This document shows positions 57,562 through 64,000 of a DNA stretch of 64,000 nucleotides, one piece after another (position 1 is the first letter of the stretch; each line of letters starts with the position of its first letter). A program made the translations under genes and the position numbers. This DNA comes from Nitrosospira sp. Nsp11 (GTDB lineage Bacteria > Pseudomonadota > Gammaproteobacteria > Burkholderiales > Nitrosomonadaceae), in NCBI RefSeq assembly GCF_900142705.1, contig NZ_FRBV01000001.1:124001-188000 (forward strand), given 5' to 3'. The notes beneath the pieces were generated by a model. It had not been told where the DNA came from. It searched no databases and worked only from the letters and a program-made list of their open reading frames with translations.

Positions 57562-58455
57562 TCAGCGAAAGGTCCCTAGAAAGCCGTGCGTGTGGTCGTA
57601 GGAATCAACATATTCCCCTACGATCTCTCCTGCGTCATTGATGCCGAATGCGCGTGTATGCTTTGCTCGCGGAACATTAAATGTTTCCAGGCCTCGCGCT
57701 TCCGTAAATATAAACCCTCGGTCAATCCCATTCCTGGTGTAGGTCCCGACGTGCTTGACCTTCTCCGGTGCTTCGGCATCGTTGATGCCGTAAGCGTCGC
57801 TTCTGGTGGCGCCCGGGATAACGATGCGCGCGGCGCTTGCAATGTCAGGTCCAGACAAATAAAAAGCGCTGGATTCACCCGTAGCCTCCTGCACCGTCCC
57901 TACCATTCTTCGCGTGTGGTTAATGCCAAAGGTCTGCGTCGAAAGGTCGTTGAATACAATGATGGGAGCGCCGGGCCCAGGCGGAAAGGTAAAACCGTAA
58001 TTCCTTCCTGCCATGTCCGAGAAGGAGCCGACGATGAGCCCGCCATCGTTAATGCCGTAGGCACTGGGGATAAAGGGATCGCCAGGGTAGGAAATAACGC
58101 CGCCATCCAGCAGAAAAGCACGCTGGCCGGATGCGTCGCGAACGGTACCCACAATCTCGCCGGGTCCGGAATTATTGATGTCAAACGCTTTAACCTCGAT
58201 GGCCTCATCGATGACAAGCGTGGCAAAACCGGTTTGGGAATCCCGTCGGAACGCCTTGATATTTCCGGCCCTATCGACATAGTACCCAACAATGGAAGCG
58301 GATCCCGCCGGGCTGGCGTTGTTAATGCCACGCGGATGAGTGGACACCGCCCCCGGAACGTCAATATCGGTAAAGACGGTGGGTGTACTGGAGCAACCAA
58401 CCATTCCGCTTACCAATCCGAATCCAGCGATCCAGACGATTAATTTATTTTTCAT
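57562..58455 (-). CDS. Lipoprotein with HAF-type extracellular repeats
   Basis: A 297-residue exported protein with a lipobox GMVGC (Cys21). The mature protein contains at least five degenerate copies of an about 40-residue motif with G-I-N-D/N-x-G-x-I-V-G (for example INDAGEIVGEY, INDGGLIVGSF, INNSGPGEIVGTV), the HAF family repeat, expected to form a beta-propeller-like structure. Function is unknown. GGAG six bases before the ATG at 58455 sets the start. It is convergent with nirK. Confidence 0.82.
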   Translation of the reverse strand: MKNKLIVWIAGFGLVSGMVGCSSTPTVFTDIDVPGAVSTHPRGINNASPAGSASIVGYYVDRAGNIKAFRRDSQTGFATLVIDEAIEVKAFDINNSGPGEIVGTVRDASGQRAFLLDGGVISYPGDPFIPSAYGINDGGLIVGSFSDMAGRNYGFTFPPGPGAPIIVFNDLSTQTFGINHTRRMVGTVQEATGESSAFYLSGPDIASAARIVIPGATRSDAYGINDAEAPEKVKHVGTYTRNGIDRGFIFTEARGLETFNVPRAKHTRAFGINDAGEIVGEYVDSYDHTHGFLGTFR

Positions 58456-58647
58456 CTTCGTCTCCTCTAGAAAGACCAGTTCCTCGAAACGCCGCAGCCC
58501 AGTGCAAGCTGTCACTAAAATCGCATCGATAATTACATGGTCAGCTCTGTTAACGATAGCCAAGATCCTGAAAAATGCAAGGACACTAGAGGTTTCGCTC
58601 AGGGGATCCAGGGAAAGGGCATAGCGGCTGAAACACGGGAAAGCTCA

Positions 58648-58688
58648 TGAGAAAGCGCCCCTGAACCCGGCTTAGAATTCAGGGGCGC
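58648..58688 (-). terminator. Hairpin terminator downstream of the small secreted protein gene
   Basis: A perfect 11-bp stem, GCGCCCCTGAA/TTCAGGGGCGC (58655-58665 and 58678-58688), is followed on the minus strand by TTTCTC. The stem is strong and the U-tract is modest. Confidence 0.55.
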
Positions 58689-58735
58689 CAATAAGAAATC
58701 TTTATTAACTTGCACGATAATTGATGGCCGCGGCG

Positions 58736-58987
58736 TTACTCCTTTAGAACTCCACGATGCTGTCCTTCACTATGCTGGGTTCCCGTATGCTGGGCATCGT
58801 TTTCATGACTCATTTCGGGAGGGCAATCGCGTCCCTGTGTCGCCTTCGAATTAGCATTCCTATCAGATTTAACCTGAGACTGTTCATTCCCAAAAACTGC
58901 GGTATTAGGTTCTCCAGCCCAGGCAGCAGGGAAAGAGAAGCCAACAGTGGTTACCAAAGATAGCAATAACAATTTTGCGGTTTTCAT
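58736..58987 (-). CDS. Small secreted hypothetical protein
   Basis: An 83-residue protein with a strong signal peptide (KTAKLLLLSLVTTVGFSFPAAWA). The mature part (about 59 residues) is polar with a single Cys and four His in the C-terminal half (SHENDAQHTGTQHSEGQHRG). GGAGG five bases before the ATG at 58987 is an excellent ribosome site, and a hairpin terminator follows, so it is a real transcription unit. I do not recognise the family; the His/Asp/Glu-rich end could bind metal. Confidence 0.7.
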   Translation of the reverse strand: MKTAKLLLLSLVTTVGFSFPAAWAGEPNTAVFGNEQSQVKSDRNANSKATQGRDCPPEMSHENDAQHTGTQHSEGQHRGVLKE

Positions 58988-59692
58988 TTGAACCTCCTCT
59001 ACTATGCGCAACACGCTATAAACAAATAACCAGCGTCAACCATAGTTGGACAGCCTTACTTATATCCTTAGGTTCGCCAACTACTGGAAATTTCGTCCGC
59101 TGGCCGCCATGGTTATTTATAGCATATAAAACCACTTTTTAAAGGTGGTTTTACGGACGGGCTGGGTGAGAGTCTTTTTTGGAATAGAGGCGGCCACAAT
59201 TCAACACCTCCTAATGCCAGGGAGATTCGGGGGTCCGGTCTTGTTATCTGCCATAGCTGTGACAGCCTTTCAACATGCCTTTTCGGAGCATCGTAGCGAG
59301 GCCATACGGCGTTACATAGATTTTGTGGCAGACGGGAGAAATCAGTCGGGCCGTGGGAGAAATTGAAGAACCAGGTTTTTTTGAGTTCTGATGAATTTGT
59401 GTCGGGCCTGCGGCACACTTTCAATTCAGATGCTTCCCCAACAAGAAATACCTGCCGTCCAGGGACCACCGAAACCGTTGACCCAGATCGCCGAGGCACA
59501 TGGACGAGGCGAAGCGATCTCGATGCTAACGCCGGGGATGGTTACAGTTTGAAGGAAATCGGGGATTGTTGCACGCCAGGGCGGCGATCCCAAACCGCTT
59601 CTTGAATCCCGCCACTTATTTCGAGAGCCAGTCTGAATGATCATCCTTCAGTTCGAGTACAGATAGGGCCATTCCGGAGTTCAAGAGAGATT
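58988..59692. other. 705-bp region between the small secreted gene and DUF4385, mostly transposase remnant
   Basis: The first about 230 bp hold the upstream region of the small secreted gene and an AT-rich stretch with a short inverted repeat (AACCACTTTTTAAAGGTGGTT, around 59130-59151). From about 59220 to 59600 lies the decayed RAYT-like gene listed separately. The last 90 bp show nothing distinct. Confidence 0.4.
59220..59600 (+). pseudogene. Degenerate C-terminal fragment of a RAYT/IS200-like transposase
   Basis: Pieces in two alternating frames together resemble the C-terminal part of REP-associated tyrosine transposase-like proteins. They are AIRRYIDFVADGR (to a stop at 59366), KNQVFLSSDEFVSGL (59366-59410), PKPLTQIAEAHGRGEAI (59460-59515) and DGYSLKEIGD (about 59528-59560). 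Family members have the order Y-x-x-FV-x-x-G, L-x-Q-x-x-L-G-S-x-x-FV, a GR-EAI helix and a YS/TLKEI helix-turn-helix. At least two frameshifts separate the pieces, and the N-terminal catalytic HUH/Tyr region is missing. Confidence 0.6.
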
Positions 59693-60181
59693 GTGACAAA
59701 ACAACGCAAGCTATCGTATTTGGATTTTAATAAGGAAAGCTATCCCTGGAAACCAGATATCGATTATCGGAAGGAGCCCGAAAAATATCAGGTGGGCAAA
59801 GGCGAGCAGGGTGTGCTGATATGCGAGCCCTACAAAAGCGAATTAACGCCCCACTGGCAGTTTAGAACGCCGGAAATAGCAATTACCAGCAGCACAATTC
59901 TTTATGAGATGTTTGAAAGCTACCTAAAAGCCCGGGATTTTGTTGGCGCTGATCTTGCAAGGAAATTCCTGCAGATGGGATATACCCGAGCACGGCGATA
60001 TGCAAATTTCAAGGGTGGCGTTAAATATGACAAAACCAAGGATTACGCTTTGAAGGAGAGAGGTACTGGAGATCCAGCTAAAGCGAAAAGTGCGGTTATT
60101 TTTTACAAGAAATGGCAGCAGGCCGAAGCGCATCCAGACTACGCTTCCTGGAAGAAAGCGTGGCGCGAGAAATATGGGTAA
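59693..60181 (+). CDS. DUF4385 family protein
   Basis: A 162-residue cytoplasmic protein of the DUF4385 family, function unknown. Diagnostic stretches are YPWKPDIDYRKEPEKYQVG, GEQGVLICEPYKSELTPHW, and FVGADLARKFLQMGYTRARRYAN. It starts with GTG at 59693 after AGAGAG. No operon partner is visible; the RAYT remnant lies upstream. Confidence 0.8.
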   Translation: MTKQRKLSYLDFNKESYPWKPDIDYRKEPEKYQVGKGEQGVLICEPYKSELTPHWQFRTPEIAITSSTILYEMFESYLKARDFVGADLARKFLQMGYTRARRYANFKGGVKYDKTKDYALKERGTGDPAKAKSAVIFYKKWQQAEAHPDYASWKKAWREKYG

Positions 60182-60269
60182 TTCTAACGATCAAACCCTG
60201 CTATGGCCAGTCAAAAAGTTAAGTATGTTTTACATGAAGTGAAATTCTTCACACACTCGGCAACATTTT

Positions 60270-60308
60270 TAAAGAATCAGGAGTACATGCGCACGCGCAT
60301 GTACTCCT
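60270..60308 (-). terminator. Strong terminator after rpoD-tRNA
   Basis: A perfect 13-bp inverted repeat (60279-60291 and 60296-60308) with a 4-base loop is followed on the minus strand by GATTCTTTAAAAA. It lies 7 bp past the tRNA 3' end and probably ends the dnaG-rpoD-tRNA transcript. Confidence 0.7.
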
Positions 60309-60315
60309 CAATTTA

Positions 60316-60392
<77 letters not shown>

Positions 60393-60424
60393 GTTTTAGA
60401 CACCAGCAGTAAATACCGAACTTA

Positions 60425-62653
60425 TCAACCCTCGGTATCCAGGAAACTGCGCAGGCGTTCAGAACGGGAAGGATGGCGCAGTTTGCGCAATGCCTTGGCC
60501 TCGATCTGCCGAATGCGTTCACGGGTCACGTCGAATTGCTTGCCGACTTCCTCCAGTGTATGGTCAGTGTTCATTTCTATGCCGAAACGCATGCGCAGTA
60601 CTTTCGCTTCACGCGGCGTCAGCGAGTCGAGAATGTCTTTCGTTACATCCCGCAGGCTGGCATATACCGCCGCGTCGGCGGGCGCCATGGTAGCGGCATC
60701 CTCGATGAAATCCCCAAGATGCGAATCTTCGTCGTCGCCTATAGGCGTTTCCATTGAAATCGGCTCTTTGGAAATCTTGAGGATTTTACGAATTTTCTCT
60801 TCCGGCATTTCCATTTTCTCTGCCAGCAGGGCAGGTTCCGGCTCCTGTCCGGTTTCCTGCAGAATCTGGCGTGAAATGCGGTTCATCTTGTTGATGGTCT
60901 CGATCATGTGCACCGGAATGCGTATCGTGCGCGCCTGATCGGCGATGGAACGGGTAATGGCTTGACGAATCCACCAGGTCGCATAAGTCGAAAACTTATA
61001 ACCTCGCCGGTATTCGAATTTATCCACTGCTTTCATCAGCCCGATATTGCCTTCCTGAATGAGATCAAGAAACTGCAATCCTCGGTTGGTATATTTTTTG
61101 GCGATAGAAATCACCAGCCGCAAATTGGCTTCGGTCATTTCGCGCTTGGCCCGGCGTGCCTTGGCTTCACCCGTGGACATGCGACGATTGATTTCCTTGA
61201 GGTCTTTCAAGGGGATGCCGACCTGCTGCTGCAGCGTCAGCAGGTTTTGCTGCTGCTCAACGATATCCGGCCGGAAACGCTCCAGCGCTTGGCTATATGG
61301 TTTGCCAAGTGCGACTTCCTTGTCTACCCAGTCAAAGTTGCTCTCATTACCAGGGAAAGCTTTAATAAAGTGGTTACGCGGCATCGCGGCCTTGGTTACG
61401 CAGAGCTCCAGGATCTTGCGCTCGTAGGTTCGCATTTCATCCACCAGCCCACGCTGGGTGTCACAAAGCTTCTCGACCATCTTTGCCGAGAAACGAATAG
61501 CCATGAGTTCGGCTGAAATCTGTTCCTGTATGTCTTTATAGGCTTTGTTACCCGGTCCTTTTTTCTCCAACGCCTTCTGCATTTCTATATAGGCGTTATG
61601 AATTACAGCGAAACGCTCCAGCGCGTCATTTTTCAACTTGAGCAAATTGGCATTGGCTATCGCGGCAATGTCTTCGTCTTCCCCATTTTCGGCGCTCAGT
61701 TCCTGCTCCAGCGACTCATCGGAGATTTCTTCCCTGAGCAATTCCTCGGCATTGGGGTCCAGCAACCCGTCAACCAGCTCATCGATGCGCATCTCATCCT
61801 TCGCCACCTTATTGGCGAGATCGAGAATTCCGGCTATGGTTGTCGGACAGGCGGAAATCGCCTGGATCATATGCTTCAGGCCATCTTCGATACGTTTCGC
61901 TATCTCGATTTCACTCTCGCGCGTGAGCAATTCAACCGACCCCATTTCACGCATATACATACGTACCGGATCGGTAGTGCGCCCAAACTCTGAATCCACA
62001 GTGGAAAGTGCCGCTTCGGCTTCTTCCACTACATCCTCATCGGCCACTGTGGGTGCGGTCTCCGACATCAGCAGCGTTTCCGCGTCCGGCGCTTCATCAT
62101 AAACAGAAATGCCGACGCCATTGATCATGCTGATGATATTCTCGATCTGTTCGGCATCGAGCATATCATCGGGAAGGTGATCGTTGATCTCGGCATAGGT
62201 GAGATAGCCGCGCTCTTTGCCTTGCACGATGAGGCTCTTGAGCCGCATACGCCGCGCCTCGAGATCCTGTGGTGCAAGCGAAGATTTTTCTGCGTCCTTC
62301 GACTGGGCAAGCTTGCCTTCCTTTGCTGCCTTGACCTTACCTATTTTGGCAGCAAGCAGACTCGGTTCCTTGGTGGTCATCATCGGCCTCACGATTTCGG
62401 TCACAGCGGCCGGGACTTTAGCTCCCGACTTTGCAGTAGTTGTCGTAACATCGTCTTCCAGTGTTTCCGCAGCCGTTTTTACCGGCGCTTTTGCCATCAC
62501 TTCTTTTGGCTGGCCTTTCGGCGACTTCTTCATATCGTTTGGTTCCTTTTTGGCCGCCATCCGGACGTCATCAGGACGACTCGCAGCTGCAGCCAGTGAA
62601 GCTCCGGTCTTTGACTTTACCGCCGCTTTGACTTGTAATTTTGGTTTTACCAT
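60425..62653 (-). CDS. rpoD: RNA polymerase primary sigma factor (sigma70)
   Basis: A 742-residue sigma70. Region 1.1 begins near residue 125, a large non-conserved insert between regions 1.2 and 2 is present, and regions 2 ([35 protein letters not shown]), 3 and 4.2 ([17 protein letters not shown]) are intact. The N-terminal about 125 residues are low-complexity, rich in Lys, Ala and Pro, which makes the protein longer than E. coli RpoD (613). It directs housekeeping transcription. It follows dnaG (94-bp gap) as in the usual rpsU-dnaG-rpoD operon. Confidence 0.98.
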   Translation of the reverse strand: MVKPKLQVKAAVKSKTGASLAAAASRPDDVRMAAKKEPNDMKKSPKGQPKEVMAKAPVKTAAETLEDDVTTTTAKSGAKVPAAVTEIVRPMMTTKEPSLLAAKIGKVKAAKEGKLAQSKDAEKSSLAPQDLEARRMRLKSLIVQGKERGYLTYAEINDHLPDDMLDAEQIENIISMINGVGISVYDEAPDAETLLMSETAPTVADEDVVEEAEAALSTVDSEFGRTTDPVRMYMREMGSVELLTRESEIEIAKRIEDGLKHMIQAISACPTTIAGILDLANKVAKDEMRIDELVDGLLDPNAEELLREEISDESLEQELSAENGEDEDIAAIANANLLKLKNDALERFAVIHNAYIEMQKALEKKGPGNKAYKDIQEQISAELMAIRFSAKMVEKLCDTQRGLVDEMRTYERKILELCVTKAAMPRNHFIKAFPGNESNFDWVDKEVALGKPYSQALERFRPDIVEQQQNLLTLQQQVGIPLKDLKEINRRMSTGEAKARRAKREMTEANLRLVISIAKKYTNRGLQFLDLIQEGNIGLMKAVDKFEYRRGYKFSTYATWWIRQAITRSIADQARTIRIPVHMIETINKMNRISRQILQETGQEPEPALLAEKMEMPEEKIRKILKISKEPISMETPIGDDEDSHLGDFIEDAATMAPADAAVYASLRDVTKDILDSLTPREAKVLRMRFGIEMNTDHTLEEVGKQFDVTRERIRQIEAKALRKLRHPSRSERLRSFLDTEG

Positions 62654-62747
62654 GTCTTTTCCAAATAGTATCGCCAGTTGAAATTCGAAAACTCTCTATT
62701 ATATCAAGATTCAATAACGCTGTCCGTACACTGTCCGACTATCGCCT

Positions 62748-64000
62748 TCAAGAGAGCGCCATCCGCTGGAGCTCCTGTTTTTCCTCGGGAGTAAGCGTGC
62801 TCAAGGACTTGTTGTGTAAGGTCGCCATTCGTTCTTTACGTTTCATTTCACGCAACCGGGCCATTGCACCGGAAAACTCTGCTTCCAGGTCTATTTCACT
62901 ATCCCAAGTGAGCGTATTGCTCTCAGCCTTTTCCAGGAGAACGCGATGGGAACTATCGTGAAAATATGCGATAGCCGAAGGTATTGCCGTGTTTCCTCCA
63001 ACGTTGGGGTGCGTGTCGATAAATTCAACCAGGGCCTTCAGCGCTGCTACTTCTTCAGCGTATTCCTCGTTCTGCATGAGTAATTCTCTATCCAGCTTCT
63101 GGATATAGCCAGGGTCGTATAACAACACCTGCATCAGCCAGCGGTAAGGTGAAGCGGGTTGTGGTCGAGGCGCCCTTTCACGCGACCGGGAAGCTGAAAC
63201 ACGTTTGATCTTTAACAGACCTTCCAGCTCCCTCTGATCGAGGCCGCTGATCTCCGCCAATCTTTTTAAGAGCATCAGCGCGAGCCCCGGCGCAGTGACC
63301 TTCGCGAGCAACGGCTTCGCGTCCTGTACCAGTTTAGCTCGCCCCTCGCTGGTTTTGATGTCCGTGCGCCCAGACAGTTCCCTAAACAGGAAAACGGATA
63401 GGGGCAATGTTTGCTTTAACAAGGCTTCAAAGGCGTCCTTGCCGAAATTGCGAACGTAGCTATCCGGGTCCTCACCCTCGGGCAGGAAAAGAAAACTGAC
63501 GTTCTTTCCGTCCACAAGCTGCCCAAGGCTATCCTCTAACGCACGCCATGCCGCTTTCCTGCCAGCATTGTCCCCATCGAAACAAAATACGACATTATCG
63601 GACTGACGCAAAAGTTTCTGGACATGATACGGCGTTATCGCCGTGCCCAGCGCGGCCACTGCGTACTCGATGCCATGCTGAAAAAGCGCCACTACATCCA
63701 TGTATCCCTCTACCACGATGACACATCCCGCCATGCGGATTGCCCTGCGGGCCGTGAAAAGGTTATAGAGTTCACGGCCCTTCTGAAACACGGGTGTTTC
63801 GGGAGAGTTAAGATATTTGGGCTCGCCCTGTTCCAGCACTCGACCACCGAAACCTACAATCGCTCCTTTGAGGTTAAGAATGGGAAACATGATGCGGTCG
63901 CGGAACCGGTCGTAGTATTTACCATCGTCGTTGGCAATGACCAACCCGGACTCCACCAGCAGGTTTTTCTGTGCCTTTGTCGGGGCGCCGGAAAATACGG
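62748..64000 (-). CDS. dnaG: DNA primase, C-terminal part (5' end outside window)
   Basis: The frame runs from the stop at 62748 to the window edge; the residues just before the GTG at 63956 (VFSGAPTKAQKNLL) continue the protein, so the N-terminal zinc and early catalytic regions lie beyond 64000. Visible parts are the RNA-polymerase core (IMFPILNLKGAIVGFGGR), the TOPRIM domain with Glu in VVEGYMDVV and DxD in CFDGDNAGRKAAW, and the C-terminal helicase-binding domain. It makes RNA primers for replication and is co-transcribed with rpoD. Confidence 0.97.
   Translation of the reverse strand, partial: VFSGAPTKAQKNLLVESGLVIANDDGKYYDRFRDRIMFPILNLKGAIVGFGGRVLEQGEPKYLNSPETPVFQKGRELYNLFTARRAIRMAGCVIVVEGYMDVVALFQHGIEYAVAALGTAITPYHVQKLLRQSDNVVFCFDGDNAGRKAAWRALEDSLGQLVDGKNVSFLFLPEGEDPDSYVRNFGKDAFEALLKQTLPLSVFLFRELSGRTDIKTSEGRAKLVQDAKPLLAKVTAPGLALMLLKRLAEISGLDQRELEGLLKIKRVSASRSRERAPRPQPASPYRWLMQVLLYDPGYIQKLDRELLMQNEEYAEEVAALKALVEFIDTHPNVGGNTAIPSAIAYFHDSSHRVLLEKAESNTLTWDSEIDLEAEFSGAMARLREMKRKERMATLHNKSLSTLTPEEKQELQRMALS

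Overview
The window looks like the chromosome of a betaproteobacterium, most likely an ammonia oxidiser of the Nitrosomonadaceae (Nitrosospira-like). This is an inference from gene content: an AniA-type copper nitrite reductase with an extra N-terminal cupredoxin domain, beta-type gene orders (dacC-dat-ybeD-lipB-lipA; dnaG-rpoD-tRNA; bamD/rluD/pgeF) and moderate GC. No 16S or amo gene is present to prove it. Most of the window is ordinary core genome: aroC, an M17 aminopeptidase, thyA-folA, an ornithine-type decarboxylase, dcd, apbC, metG, rimO, an Mla-like lipid transport operon, lipoate genes, sucCD, rpoD and the 3' part of dnaG.

Layout. 1-570: end of an outer-membrane barrel gene. 581-3490: membrane-bound PAS-GGDEF-EAL protein. 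3684-14126: housekeeping genes on both strands. 14753-28046: a one-direction accessory cluster. 28053-33204: RND efflux pair plus a LolD/YbbA-like ATPase on the minus strand. 33203-40239: tesA, uspA, bamD, rluD, pgeF, ZIP transporter, rimO and a cytochrome c. 40969-44514: Mla-like operon. 44546-52794: lipoate and cell-wall genes, a HerA-like ATPase and a CobD-like protein. 52837-55845: sucCD and a PP2C phosphatase. 56054-60181: nirK, a HAF-repeat lipoprotein, a small secreted protein, a decayed RAYT-type transposase and a DUF4385 gene. 60316-64000: tRNA, rpoD and dnaG.

The most interesting region is 14753-28046. It encodes a TonB-dependent receptor, a MoeZ-like E1/rhodanese, a JAMM metalloprotease, a MoaD/ThiS-like sulfur carrier whose C-terminal GG is masked by eight residues, an enlarged CaiB/BaiF CoA-transferase-like protein, an AMP-ligase, an acyl-CoA dehydrogenase, an MFS permease, a GH88-like protein and a periplasmic amidohydrolase with a histidine-rich insertion. 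E1 + JAMM + masked carrier is the hallmark of thiocarboxylate natural products (thioquinolobactin qbs, PDTC pdt). With a receptor and a permease in the same array, the best reading is a thiocarboxylate metallophore system for making, exporting and/or re-importing a metal chelator, which I do not know to be described in an ammonia oxidiser.

Other notable points are a 21-codon leader ORF with a perfect Shine-Dalgarno and its own sigma70 promoter ahead of the decarboxylase gene, a 270-bp GC-rich MITE-like element inside the metallophore region, two head-to-head gene pairs whose start codons overlap, and a His-tailed class II-like cytochrome c.
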